A stretch of DNA of 64,000 nt from Glebionis coronaria (lineage: Eukaryota > Streptophyta > Magnoliopsida > Asterales > Asteraceae), in NCBI GenBank assembly GCA_025667525.1, contig CM046882.1, positions 19,418,488 through 19,482,487 on the forward strand. The letters are read 5' to 3'. Positions within the stretch are counted from its first letter, which is position 1. Each line of letters begins with the position of its first letter. A program made the translations under genes and the position numbers. Shown piece after piece: positions 33,438 to 45,137 of the stretch. The notes under the pieces are model-generated. The model searched no databases. It had not been told where the DNA came from and saw only the letters and a program-made list of their open reading frames with translations.

Positions 33438-34996
33438 TCTCTTGACTCCGAGTTTAATACAATTGCATCCTTGTTGATACTATTTCCTTTCAAGAAACTT
33501 GTGTACCATTGTGCAGAGAGCTTAGGATATCGTGCCAAATTCTTGTCATCCAAATCAACGTAGTACAGACCATAACCAACATTGTAGCCATTTAACCACT
33601 CAAAGAGATCCAGGAAGGACCAGACGAAATATCCTCTCGTGTTTGACCCATTCCTGTTACCATATCAAACACAAAATGAACTGTAAGATATAAGACATTG
33701 CTATGCGCCATTCTTTGATAAGCATTTGAGCAAAGGTGTTACCTTATTGCATCTAACATAGTACCAATATATGCTTGCAAGTACTCTACCCTTTTGAAGT
33801 CCATCAGTGTTTTGTTGCGTGGTTGTACTTGACCTATAAAACACACAATATGCCGATATCATACAAGTTTGGGATCTTAGTCGTGCAATTAATAAATTTG
33901 TTTGATCTATATAGTACCATTTTCATGTATGTAGAGCGGGGGATTTCCGTATCCTTCCTGTAGATAGTTAAGAAGCTTTTGTAGACCCACTGGAGCCACC
34001 GACAACTAAGATAGAAAATTATGAACTATAAAAACAAGAATATTGATACGATAGGAGGGTAAGAGGCGTATTAAGATGAAAAGACTAGCAACATATAACT
34101 AAAATAGTCGAACCTCATTTGGAGTGATTAAACTTCCATTATCAGCATTCGCTTAGGGTAGATCAGAAAAACTATACCTAACATCAAGGCTATAGTTTGT
34201 TTTCTTATCGAGACATAGTTGTATCAGAGAAACACGACATACATATAAGTGTTGTTGCCATGTCAGCACCAAAGTCCCTGATATCCATTTCAAGACTAGT
34301 GGGGTTGTCCTTGACGTGTAATGTGCTATAGTGGTTTATGCCAAAAAAGTCAAATGAACCCTTGATCATCTCAGATTCAAGTTTGGTGAAACTTGGTATC
34401 CGGTTTCCTGCGTTCTTCTTCATTATATCGGGGTAGTCGCCATTCACCAAGGGATTTAGAAACCTGAAGTAGGATCATGAAATGATATCCTCGGATTAAC
34501 TTTTATGTAGCAATTAAGATCACTCACCAGCCCAAATAGAAGTCATTGGCTCTTTGGGTTGCTTCGACGTCTTCCAATGTGTTTGTATAAGGTTCAAACC
34601 AATATGCAAAGAGATTAATACCAACAAAACCATCCTGCACGTGCTGCATCATCACCAATATCGAGTATACAAAAGAGTCTTGAATATTCTATGAGAACGG
34701 TAAAACTAAAACCGATAGCATGAACAAGGCAGACTTTTACCTTATAATTTTCGCGATAGAGTTTTACAGCTGATGTATGTGCCAGAAGTAGATGGTGAGC
34801 TACAAGGTATGGTTCATAAGTGGAGTCGCCTTTCGTACAGTTAATTACCCCAAAAGGAGAAGAACAACGAACAGTAGGTGTGTAACCCGAATCATAACCA
34901 CCTAAAGTAAATACATTAGCATCATTAAAAGTAGTCCAATGCAATACCCTATCACCAAATTCTCTGAAGCGAACGTCAGCATATGCAATATAATCT
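33438..34996 (-). pseudogene. GH1 beta-glucosidase pseudogene (3' exons)
   Basis: Six exon-like pieces on the minus strand in order: [20 protein letters not shown] (near 34990-34930), [20 protein letters not shown] (34630-34530), NPLVNGDYPDIMKKNAGNRI (34460-34205), VGLQKLLNYLQEGYGNPPLY with IHENG, the nucleophile motif (34010-33915), KRVEYLQAYIGTMLDAIR (33805-33743) and [20 protein letters not shown] (33660-33438). The acid/base motif expected as TFNE reads TFND. The first exons and signal peptide are missing, replaced by an SRO fragment at 34997. Plant GH1 enzymes hydrolyse glucosides; this copy is dead. Confidence 0.88.
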
Positions 34997-35383
34997 TAGG
35001 AGACGCAACATCATCAACGCCCAAATCAAACTCCTCGGAACTCGGGTGACATTGTGTAGAAAAACGATTAACAATCTTCGTTTTACCCAGTAAAACACGA
35101 CAAAGCAACGCATGCTTCACCCCATCACCATCAGCAGTTGCAGACTCGACACTCTCGAGTGGCGAATGATCAGCATTAAGCACGAAAGCATTCCCAAACC
35201 CCGTACACTTGCCTATATTCTTACAACTAAACCCGTACTCCACAATCCTATGAATCTCGTCTTTCGAACAGCCACCAAACCATTCGAACTTCACATTTGT
35301 TTCCCCTCCGTTTTGCGCCCCAATGGGGTTCGCGTATATCTGAAAGGAGGAGACCTTAGCTTGACTAACCACACTCTGGTATG
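34997..35383 (-). pseudogene. SRO internal fragment fused to GH1 (SROf)
   Basis: An open segment from VVSQAKVSSFQIYANP through KFEWFGGCSKDEIHRI and HALLCRVLLGKTKIVNRFS to [12 protein letters not shown], where it joins GH1 exon sequence in another frame. It lacks the N-terminus and RST domain. It overlaps SROe in content, so the two are separate copies and not one split gene. The upstream edge joins the GGTCCGGTCC-rich repeat. Confidence 0.88.
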
Positions 35384-35389
35384 GCTAAG

Positions 35390-35765
35390 CATTTAGCTCG
35401 AATTGGACCGAATCGAGGGCCGAAAGGTCTAAAACTTTGGACTCAGACTGACCGAAATTGTTCGGTCAGTTCTGGCTGGTCTGGTCTGGTTTGTATTCGG
35501 TTCGGTCCGGTCCTGTTAGGTATAATCGTGAGGTTTTTGGTAAGATCGAATCGGATCAGACCGGACCGAAATTATACGGTCCGGTCCGTCTCGATTTTTC
35601 GGTCCGTTCTTATTAGGCATAATCATTAGGTTTTTTGTAAGACCGAACCGGATCGGACAGGAACGAAGACCAAAATGGTCCAAAACCCCGGACCGAATTT
35701 GTACGGTCCGGTCCAGCCCAGTTTTACGGTCCGGTCTGGTCAGCGATCCGAAATGCTAACCTCTA
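35390..35765. repeat. CCGGACCG/CGGTCC-rich degenerate tandem repeat
   Basis: About three degenerate units of 110-120 bp built from ggtccggtcc, accgaaccgg and taatcattaggttttt phrases. It abruptly replaces the SRO fragment's upstream end. Confidence 0.7.
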
Positions 35766-36387
35766 ATTAAGGATGTAAGTAGGGTTGGGTTGACTTGACC
35801 CGAACTCGAATCTAATCCGATAAAACTAATCGGGTCGGGTGAAATCAGGTTAAAAAAATTTGTCGGGTTAGTTTGACCGAACCTGTTAACCTAATAGTGT
35901 TATCGGGTGGAGTTAGAATTAAAATAATTTTTTTATCAGTTTATCGAGTCAATTCGATAAGAGGGCGAAAATCTATTTTGTGTTTTCTACTTGGTGAAAA
36001 TCTATTTGGTGTTTTTTAATTGATCAGTTTATAACATTATGGCAAAGCAATATGCAATACTATTCTCCCTTTCTGCTATGAGTTCAAGTAGTGTGATTTT
36101 GGCATTTGATGTGTTTCAACTTACAATATGCAATATTAGTCGTGTTTATAAAGAAAGTTTTGTCACTTTCAAGTATTAGTTTCGTTTAATCGAAATCATA
36201 TAACAATTTTCATTTGTAGTATAACCAAATAACCCGAATCACACGACTTGATAAGATTCAACCCGAATACCTCCAAATCCAATAACCCAATTCTTTATCA
36301 AGCCGAGCTACGGGTGAGCTTTTAAATGTCAAAACTCGACCCGCCCGACCCGATAACACCTAAACAGTATGTTGGCTATACAAACTA
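35766..36387. repeat. SRO-linked CGGGT-type spacer
   Basis: Same dispersed unit as 11210-11535 and 13000-13250. No gene seen. Confidence 0.5.
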
Positions 36388-36761
36388 AAGGTGTGTTTGG
36401 CAACACATTTAACAGCAACAAACTAAAAGTGTGTTTCAAACGTGTTGCCAAACATCCTTTAAAAACATAAAAAGCTTGAATAAGCTGATTTAAGCTGTTT
36501 GGAAACCTAAATAAGCTGAAACAAATGATATATTCAACAGTATAGAGATATTAAAACAGAAAGATATAAGTTTTCTCAAACGAAATTTTCAAGAAAATAA
36601 GTTATACAACCTGTTTTGGCACGAACTAAGCAATAAAAAGTATCAAAAGTGCTAGTAATGAATTTATTTTTTATGCATACTCTTTCATCACAAAAAAGAG
36701 ACCTTATAACACATAAAACATCATATTGTGTCGTTGTTAAACGTATTCCCAAACACCCCTT
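36388..36761. mobile_element. hAT-like MITE, copy 4 (shorter)
   Basis: Same family as 10514-10974, with an internal deletion; ends ggtgtgtttggcaacacatt and attcccaaacacccct. Confidence 0.65.
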
Positions 36762-37296
36762 TAAATATTTTCGAAAGTTTGCAAAATTTCTGAAATCTGG
36801 CAAATATTTCTAAAATATTTTCGAAATTACTCAAAAATCGCAAAGTTTAGAATTTTTTTCTGCTTCGCAAGGGTGTCAATTTTTTTAAATATTTATGAGT
36901 ATTTTTGCTTTCTGAGTAAAAAGTTGGGTATTTTTGCTTTTTCAGTTATTTTGACCCGAATCCGTTAACCCGATTGTGTTATCAGGTCAGGTTAAAGTTG
37001 GATTAATTTTTTTATTGGTTTCTCTAGTCAATCCTTATTGGGCAATCTTCTATTTTTTACTTGATCAGTTTATTACATTATGGCAAAGCAATATGCAAAT
37101 ACTGGTCTCACTTTCTGCAATATGCATAAATGGGTCAAATCGAGTAGGCCTTTTTCTCAAATAGGTCAAATGTGTCAAAACAAAATATGGCTTTAAGAGG
37201 GATGGGCCAAACAGGTCCGTACTGCCGAAACCATATTCTTAGTGGAACGATAATTAATAAGTTAAGATTTAGATAAATATTATAACTATAATAAAA

Positions 37297-37469
37297 GGGA
37301 TGTGATTTGCACACTCCTCATATTAATTAGGACACTCAAGTTCAATGTGTCTTGACACAATATCGTCAGTTCACTTCTAATCATGTTTAATTTACAATGG
37401 TATATGTGTCAAGACACACTAATTTGGAGTGTGCCAATCAAATTTGAGAAGTGTGCAAATCACTTCCCA
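37297..37469. mobile_element. MITE with 9-bp TSD ATAATAAAA
   Basis: 173 bp; ends GGGATGTGATTTGCACACT and AGTGTGCAAATCACTTCCC, flanked by ATAATAAAA at 37288-37296 and 37470-37478. Copy A lacks it (around 1138-1147). Internal tgtcttgacaca and its inverse add a further stem. Confidence 0.9.
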
Positions 37470-37478
37470 TAATAAAAG

Positions 37479-38808
37479 GGTGGGATTTGCACTGTTCAAA
37501 GTAACAGTGCCTCTCCCTCACGATGTTAATATTTTATTCGTTACACCCGTCTCACAAGTGTGGCTCTCACAAATACACACCTACCCTTCTCACCCTCATT
37601 TTTCCTGAAGCTTCTCCATTATTCTTCCCCAAAATTTCTATAAGAAATTTCTCAAACCTTATCCCGTAAAGTCTTGATTACGCATTTACAGGCGAAATGA
37701 AACAAACAAATACAACATATTTTTAGACAGGTTAAAGTATCGGCTCTTCATCTGTTCATTAAGCTTCTTCTTTTTTTTCAATTTTTATTGCTTACTTTTG
37801 TTATGTTTGTATGGTTTTCTAACTTGGTTAAGTTTTTTGGGCAACCAATAGAGAATGATTAGATTTTTTCTCTTTCTTTATATATTTTCATTTTTTGTTT
37901 TTAAACCGACTAATTAGTAATTAATGCAAAGGTGTTGTAGGTTAAATCATGAAATGGAGTTGTCGTCGTTTGTATGGAAAGTATAGATGAAGTTGGAGCA
38001 TACAAAGTGCTTGATGAAGGTTTTAAAATAATTGGGTTTTTGATAAGTTTTATACATATGTTTGGTTGGCGGATTAGACTTTACATTTGGTTCAGTATCG
38101 GAAATACGCACAAACTGATCCCCCAATGCATTGTTTTAAGTTTATAGGCCTCTTTATAGCAGTTTGTGTTTTAATGCTATGCGCGTCTTTAGGAGGGTGG
38201 TGTATTTGTTATAGAAAATAGGCACTTGAACAATTAGTGTTTGGGTTTGTTTATCGGTAGACTTCTTATACCGATATATGATATGTAGTTTTCAAAGAGG
38301 AGTACGTAGTATATTTGAAAACTTTTGATAGTTTTCTAAATATGTGGAACGTTAGGTTGTAACATAAGCACCGAAAAATACTATTGAAGTTTTCTTCTAT
38401 TTCTTTTAATGATGTAGCAGGGCACAAAGTATTCAAATTTTAGCATGTAAAAATCTTATTAAAATAAAAGAAAAAACATCATTAGCCATTTATCCGTTCT
38501 AAGATGTTATTCTCAATGTAGGCAAAGGTCACGGGAAGCCACACGACTATCAGCGAAAGAGTATCCTATGAAACTGTATATTTCTCATTCAATCAAAGTT
38601 GGCCCTTCATCTCTTCATCATGCCTTTAGAACTCATACAGTTTCACGTTAAACAATAGTTTCCCAGTGGTTGTTCATGACCGTGTCACGAGCAAGGCCTA
38701 ATAAGTTCTTTACCCAGTAATGTGCAGGCTGACAATGCCAGTTTAAGAAGCGTTAAACATAAAGTCCAACCATGTTTGGCAAATGAATGGGTTGGGTTGG
38801 GTTTGGGT
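37479..38808. other. Duplicated promoter sequence then unique AT-rich DNA
   Basis: 37479-37787 matches copy A upstream sequence (about 1146-1430), the distal 5' region of the IRE1-like gene. From 37788 similarity stops and 37788-38808 is AT-rich with no gene seen. Confidence 0.6.
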
Positions 38809-41590
38809 CATGGGTTTAATTTGGTCTAGATGGGTTTGGGTTTAGATGGGTTTGGGTTTAGATGGGTTTGGGTTTCTATGAGTCTTTAGAAAGAGGTTAA
38901 GTGTTTTTGGTCTCTATGGATATTTATGAGAATAGTGAAGTTTGTTTAATATCTTTTTATTTTAATCAAAAAATTTGTATAAAAATTCTCAATGATTCTC
39001 GTTACATTTTTTTATACAACAATATTTTTTTATACTTCATGTTTCCTGTGAAATATTACGTTTTCATTAGAAATTTTACGTTTTTTTTTCAGAAATATTA
39101 CGTTTTCATAAGAAAGTTTACGTTTTCGTCTGAAACTTTACGTTTTCGTAAGAAATATTACGTTTTCATCAGAAATATTACATTTTCATCCGAGATTTTA
39201 CGTTTTCATCATAAATTTTACGTTTTCATCAAAAATATTTCGTTTTCATCAGAAATTTTACGTTTTCATCAGAATTTTACGTTTTCATCAGAAAAATTAT
39301 GTTTTCATCAGAAATATTACGTTTTCATAAAAAAATTACGTTTTCCTCATAAATTTTACGTTTTTGTCAGAAATTTTACCTTTTCATCAGAAATATTACG
39401 TTTTCATCCTTATTTTTACGTTTTCATCAGAAATTTTACGTTTTCATCCGAAATTTTACGTTTTCATAAGAAATTTTACGTTTTAATCAGAAATTTTTCT
39501 CTTTCTATAGAAATGTTATGTTTTCCTCAGAAATATTACCTTTTCTTAAATTTTTTTACGTTTTCATCAGAAATATTACGTTTTCATAAGAAATTTTACG
39601 TTTTCGTTCGAAATTTTACGTTTTCATCAGAAGTTTTACGTTTTGATCAGAAATTTTACGTTTTTCGGAAACTTTACGTTTTCATCAGTATTTTTACGTT
39701 TTCGCCTGAATTTTTACGTTTTCGTGAGAAATTTTACGTTTTCGTGAGAAATTTTACGTTTTCATCCGTATTTTTACGGTTTCATCATAAATACGTTTTT
39801 GTCAGACATTTTACGTTTCCGTCAAAAATTTTACTTCAGAAATGTTACGTTTTCCTCAGAAATATTACGTTTTCTTAAGAAGTTTTATGTTTTCGTCCGA
39901 AATTTTACGTTTTCATCAGAAATGTTACGTTTTCATATGAAATTTTATGTTTTCATCAGCAACTTTACGGTTTTTTTAGAAATTTTACATTTTCGTCCGA
40001 ATTTTTACGTTTTGGTCTGAAATTTTACGTTTTCGTTAGAAATTTTACGTTTTCGTCAGTATTTCTACGTTTTCATCCGTATTTTTACATTTTCATCAAA
40101 AAGTTTACGTTTTTGTCAGAAATTTTACGTTTTCATCCGTATTTTTACTTTTTCATCTGAAATTTTACGTTTTCGTCAGAAATTTAATGTTTTCATCAGA
40201 AACTTTATGTTTTCATCAGAATTACGTTTTCTTCAGAAATTTTACGTTTCTTCAAATTTTTTGCGTTTTTGTCCGATTTTTTACGCTTTCGTTAGTTTTT
40301 TCGTATGATTTTTTATGTTTTCCACAAAATTTTTTACAAAATGAAAAATACTGTCGAAAACATAAAATAGTCATAAAAGGGTTAAAATGCTGACGAAAAT
40401 GTAAAATTACTAACGAAAATGTAAAATTACTAACGAAAACGTAAAATTACAGACGAAAACGTAAAAATACTGACGAAAACGTAAAATTTCTGACAAAGAC
40501 GCAAAAATTTACGAAAACGTCAAATTACTGACGAAAACGTAAAAATACTGATGATAATGTAAAATTTCTGACAAAAACGTAAAATTTCTGACGAAAAAGT
40601 TAAAATTGCTTATAGAAAAATAAAATTTCTGATGAAAACTTAAAAATGGTGATGAAAACATAAATTTACTGACGAAAAGCGTAAATTTCTGACAAAAACG
40701 TAAATTTTTTGACGAAAAACTAGATTTATGATGAATAACGTAAAAATATTAATGAAAACGTAAAATTTATGACGAAAACTTAAACTTTTCTGACGAAAAC
40801 GTAAAATTTCTAATGAAAACCTAAAATATCTGATGAAAACGTAAAATTTATGAGGAAAACGTAAAAATACGGACGAAAACGTAAAATTTCTGACGAAAAT
40901 GTACGAAAATATAAATTTTCTCACGTAAAAAGTAAATTTTCTGACGAACGTAAAATTTCTGACGAACGTAAAATTTCTGACGAAAACGTAAAAATACTGA
41001 CGCAAACGTAACATTTCTGACGAAAAAGTAAATTTCTGACCAAAGCCTAAAATTTCTGACGAAAACGTAAAAATACGGATGAAAACGTAAGATTTCTGAC
41101 GACAATGTAAAATTTCTGATGAAAACGTAAAATTTCTGATGAAAACGTAAAAATACGGGCGAGGACCTAAAATTTCTAACGAAAGCGTAAAATTTCTGAT
41201 GATAACGTCAAATTACCGGCGAAAACGTCAAATCACTGACGAAAATGTAAGTTTAGTGACGAAAACGTAAATTTGTTGACGAAAACGTAAACCTAAATTT
41301 AATGACAAAACGGTAAAAATACTGATGAAAATGTAAATTTACTAATGAAAACATAATATATTGACACAAACGTAAAAATATTGGAGAAAGCGTAAAAGAA
41401 CCGAAAAACGTGAAAAAAACAGTGAAGATGTAAAAAGACTAACAAGTGTGAGAAAATTTGACAAGCTTGTGAAAAAAATTGAAAAAAAAAAACACTTTTG
41501 ATATTACTAGACCTTTGAGTGGCCCATTAGAAAAGGAAGAGAGACCCATTTAGACCCATGTGACATATAAGAAGACAAAATAGACCCATG
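38809..41590. mobile_element. Giant foldback element of ACGTTTTC repeats
   Basis: About 39050-40330 consists of roughly 20-bp units reading TTTTACGTTTTCATCAGAAA; from about 40355 to 41400 the same unit runs in the opposite direction (TTTCTGACGAAAACGTAAAA). The two arms would fold into a hairpin of over 1 kb each. The outer ends are also inverted (CATGGGTTTAATTTGGTCT at 38809; its degenerate inverse ends 41590). No target duplication was identified, so the limits are approximate. A long open frame inside is a by-product of the repeat lacking stop codons. Confidence 0.85.
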
Positions 41591-41997
41591 TATAATTTTA
41601 AGAATTTTTTTTTAAGAATAGTCCCTATCGTTACACTGAAAATCAACTTTCGTTCCTATTTCAAAATAAGTGCACCAGTCGACCCTATCGTTTATAATTT
41701 CGATAAAAAATCGTCCCTATCTTGGATGGAGGTTAGTTTTGGCTGTTAAGTCTATTTATTAGAGGGCGATTTCGTCTTTTCATTTATGTTAAATTCTCCT
41801 GAGTACTCTGTCCTCTTTTACTTCTTTTTCTTCAGTAAAAAACACTTTGATCCATTTTCTAGATCTCAAACCACCACGATCTCATTCACCCACTCTTCAA
41901 CTCAATTCATTCCCCCATTCACCCCAATAACCAAACAGTTAAATCACGATCTGTTAAATCACACAAATCCTACAAACATTGAGTTAGTTAGTTAACA

Positions 41998-42462
41998 ATG
42001 GCGGGAGGTGCAACTGGTGGATTCGTCACACTACCATCGTGGCCGCCCACTCCGACCACCACCATCGAAACCACCACCACCATCGAAACCACCACCACCA
42101 TCAAAACCACCGTCACCATATATTCGTCATTGTGTCGGTGTGGATTTTTGAGAATAGCTTTAACATCATCCCCTTATCTTCATATCCATTCGAAGATTGA
42201 GAGTTGTCTTCTCAGTAGAAAACCAAACCAAAACAAAAACAAACCCCCCGAAATCCATCATCACTCCCACCCATTCCGATCCGAATTCCAAATGACGTCA
42301 TCATCATCTTCATCACCCTCCATAAAACTTTCTAATCAACATAACATATGTATCTTGACTCAAACAACATCTCATTTTACTCATCTTTCGCAAGATAGTA
42401 AACACCTCTTCACTTGTTCTCGACACACGAAAGAAAACATGATATGTTTTAACAGTAGGTAA
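41998..42462 (+). other. Low-complexity frame in Pack-MULE
   Basis: Open frame starting MAGGATGGFVTLPSWPP with Thr-rich repeats (TTTIETTTTIETTT) from an acc/atc repeat, preceded by an A/C-rich leader. It may be a captured leader exon or chance. It overlaps the PPR fragment on the other strand. No family was recognised. Confidence 0.25.
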
Positions 42463-42765
42463 CAACCCTCTTTGAGGCATTTCATCAAACACGCGGCATG
42501 CATCCACTAACTTGCCCTTTTTACACAGACCCATGATCAGCGAGTTATAAGTAACAACATTTGGCGAAATCCCTTTTTCAATACGCCCAGATTTAGCTAG
42601 AGCATGAATCACACAATTATACAGCTTCCTGTCAGGACTAACATCACTCGCTAACAACTCATCATGAAACACACCAACACACTCCTTAAACCCAAACCGA
42701 TCACACCCATAAAACGTCATAACAACATTCTCAACATCATGAACCACATCATATCTCCTAACCAA
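42313..42765 (-). pseudogene. Captured PPR-protein fragment
   Basis: 150 open codons with pentatricopeptide repeats: DRKLYNCVIHALAKSGRIEK, SPNVVTYNSLIMGLCKKGK, VDACRVFDEMPQRGLLPTVK and a last partial repeat ending MLIRKFYGG. There is no organellar targeting peptide and the repeat register is incomplete (a gap between GRIEKG and ISPNV). PPR proteins bind organellar RNA; this piece is most likely a transposon passenger. Confidence 0.8.
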
Positions 42766-43692
42766 TCACTTCATTCGAATTCGATTACCCACTCCACAAT
42801 AGATCGATCTACAATTTCTCACCGAATTCATCTCGTGGTCACAAGAGTTTTCTCCTACAGTGTGAATTATTTCGATTTGGTTTTGAGTGGTTTTTTATTC
42901 ATGATTATTTTGGGTGTGCTCATCACTTGTAGATTCTTCATGATCGTTTCCTATGGCTCTGGCCTTGGTTGATCTCTTGGTTTGGCACGAATGATTCTGA
43001 TTCTTTGGTTACAGTTCAAAATATACATGTCGGGTTGATTGGACCAAACATGTAAGTAATGGTGGCAGATCAGAGATTTATATGAACGAGATGATGGTGG
43101 CCGGAGTTGGTCGCCGGTGAGTGGCTGTCAGATTTTTGGGAGATAAGAAAAAGATGGTGGCTAGGTTAAATGAGAAACCCTATTAGGGTTTGAGTTATTT
43201 ATGGTGAGAGAGAGATAAGTGAGGGAGAAGGTGTTTGTATTTAATAAAAAAATTAGTAAAAGACCAAACTACCCCTATACGCCCAAAAGTTAACAGAGAA
43301 AATTAACACCCATCCAAGATAGGACGAATTTTGATCCAAAATGTAAACGATAAGGAATATCGGTGGACTTAATTTGAGATAGGGACCAGACTTATGTTTG
43401 GTATACTCGTATATTAAATCAACCCGGCTACTTTAAACGGATCGAACAATAATATACTCAAGGTTTGTTTCGATATATTTATGTTCGTTCATATACTCAA
43501 ACCCTACTTTAAGATATTAGGGTTTTATGTTTTACTTACAATATTAAATAATGAATGTATATATGTTCATTAAGATATTAGGGTTTTAAGATAGGGTTTT
43601 ATGCTTTTGATTGTTACTTGATTAGTTTGTTTGAGTTAACTTTGTCAAGATGATCATCAGGAACTTATTTGATCGAGCACTTGTGTAAGAAG

Positions 43693-45077
43693 ATGAATCC
43701 AGAAGTAAATAATTCTCATCTAGAGAATCAAAGTCTGTTTGAGGGGAAATATGAAAAAGTGAGTGTTATCTATAAGAAGATACAGTCTAGAGAAACTTTT
43801 GATTTACAGATGGGTTGTGAGCATAAGAATATCAGGAGAGTTTTTGGGTTTAAAGGTAACAAGGATAATCTCTTTGTGGCTTTGGAGATGTGCGCGTACT
43901 CATTACAAGACTACTATCTGGAGCATGGACCTTCAAAACAGATAACAGAGATATTGAGGTAAGTAGTATTAATTAAACATGAGATTTCTATGTTATTATG
44001 TTTAATTTTTGTAAAAAATCTTAATTTTGATTATTTTTTCGTGTAAATCAGAGATCTAATTCGGGCATCAAGCTGTCTGGAAAGAAATAGAATCAGGCAC
44101 GGAAATATTCGAGCCAGTAGTGTTATGATCGAAGTCGACGGTAATAGACTAACAACAAAGCTTTGTGGATTCGACAACTGCAAAAAGTTGGAAGCATGTA
44201 AGTTTGCTTATATGTAATAACGTGTTGGTATATATAATGCCTCTATATGTTTATTTAGACCAAAAGTGCAGCAGAACCTCTAACCTATATAGGCCATTCA
44301 GCAATTTTTGATTCTGCTTGCTTATGTGTTTGTTTAAAAGTTGTTGGTTATTATAAGTTTTTGTTTATTTGTGTATGATAGGGGAAGACAAACACGAGGA
44401 TATGTGGTATTTAGGGCTCACATTCCTGTCCTGCCTAACCGAGGACAAAAGCTTTATTAAGCTGGACTATGACGAGCAAAATAAACAGGAAATGATGAAA
44501 CTTGCGGAACTTTTCAGCAAGAATCCAGAATGTTATGACATTGTGAGTAGGATGTTAAACTACAATACATATCCATGGTATGTCGATTGTGTAGAATATT
44601 TAGAGTGTGTTACATGAATATATTGTCTGGTTTTCTGACATTGTAATGTATAGGATGACCTACGGTGCACTATTCCAACATGTTGTATTTTGGGATGACC
44701 TCAAACGTCTTATGTGTTTAGTAGATACATGTGATGCTTTAGAGAATGTGAAGGGGGACTATGCGATACTACAGGATATCAACGACTTGGGGTGTGTTAT
44801 CTATGGAGTTAGCTGGAAGGAAGACGTGGACCAACAATGGCTCCGAACACTATCTAAGAAGTCGAATTACACTGATGACGTATTTGGATTATTAAAGATG
44901 ATTAGAGACACAAACAATAATCTACTCGAATTTAAGGATCTTGATTGGGACAGATGTTCGTTGGAGAACTACATAAGAAAGAAATATCCCTCACTTCTTA
45001 TGAACATAATTGACTTGTCCAAGTTTAGATTTAGTGGAAACAAAATAATGAAAAACTATTTTGTAGAATATTTGTAA
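43693..45077 (+). CDS. IRE1-like: IRE1-like pseudokinase with KEN domain, copy B
   Basis: Exons 43693-43958, 44052-44197, 44382-44577 and 44654-45077 with conserved splice sites give about 343 residues, nearly identical to copy A. Differences include AMLKLAELFSTNPEG versus EMMKLAELFSKNPEC and GALSQ versus GALFQ. The same altered kinase motifs (HGNIRASS, GFDN) and KEN change (IRDTNNNL) are present. No disabling change is visible in the coding region. The distal upstream region is separated from the gene by about 5.6 kb of inserted DNA, and the TATA-like box of copy A is not preserved, so expression may differ. Downstream, a truncated retroelement starts 60 bases after the stop. Confidence 0.82.
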
Positions 45078-45137
45078 TCTGTTTAAAAAGAGGTTGCAAT
45101 CTTTTGATTTTTATGATATAATTGTTTTTGTTTCATT

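Larger units (their letters stand above)
41619..43388. mobile_element. Pack-MULE-like element with captured gene pieces
   Basis: Ends TAGTCCCTATCG at the left and CTATCTC.. inverse at the right (AGATAGGGACCA), with inverted similarity extending about 130-150 bases, including cctatcttggatgg/ccatccaagatagg. Between the termini lies host-like coding sequence: a PPR fragment (minus) and a short proline/threonine-rich frame (plus). No target duplication was found. It ends next to the IRE1-like copy B promoter. Confidence 0.75.

Noticed and set aside
34902..35372. 156-codon chimeric SRO/GH1 frame as a new gene
   Set aside because: The GH1 part is read in the wrong frame, and both parent sequences are truncated.
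32497..35383. One SRO gene split by a GH1 insertion
   Set aside because: The two SRO pieces overlap in content, so they cannot be halves of a single gene.
38901..39878. 325-codon open frame in the ACGTTTTC array
   Set aside because: It is only the repeat unit translated (repeating FSSEILRFH-type residues); the unit lacks stops in this frame and the opposed arm gives the same on the other strand.
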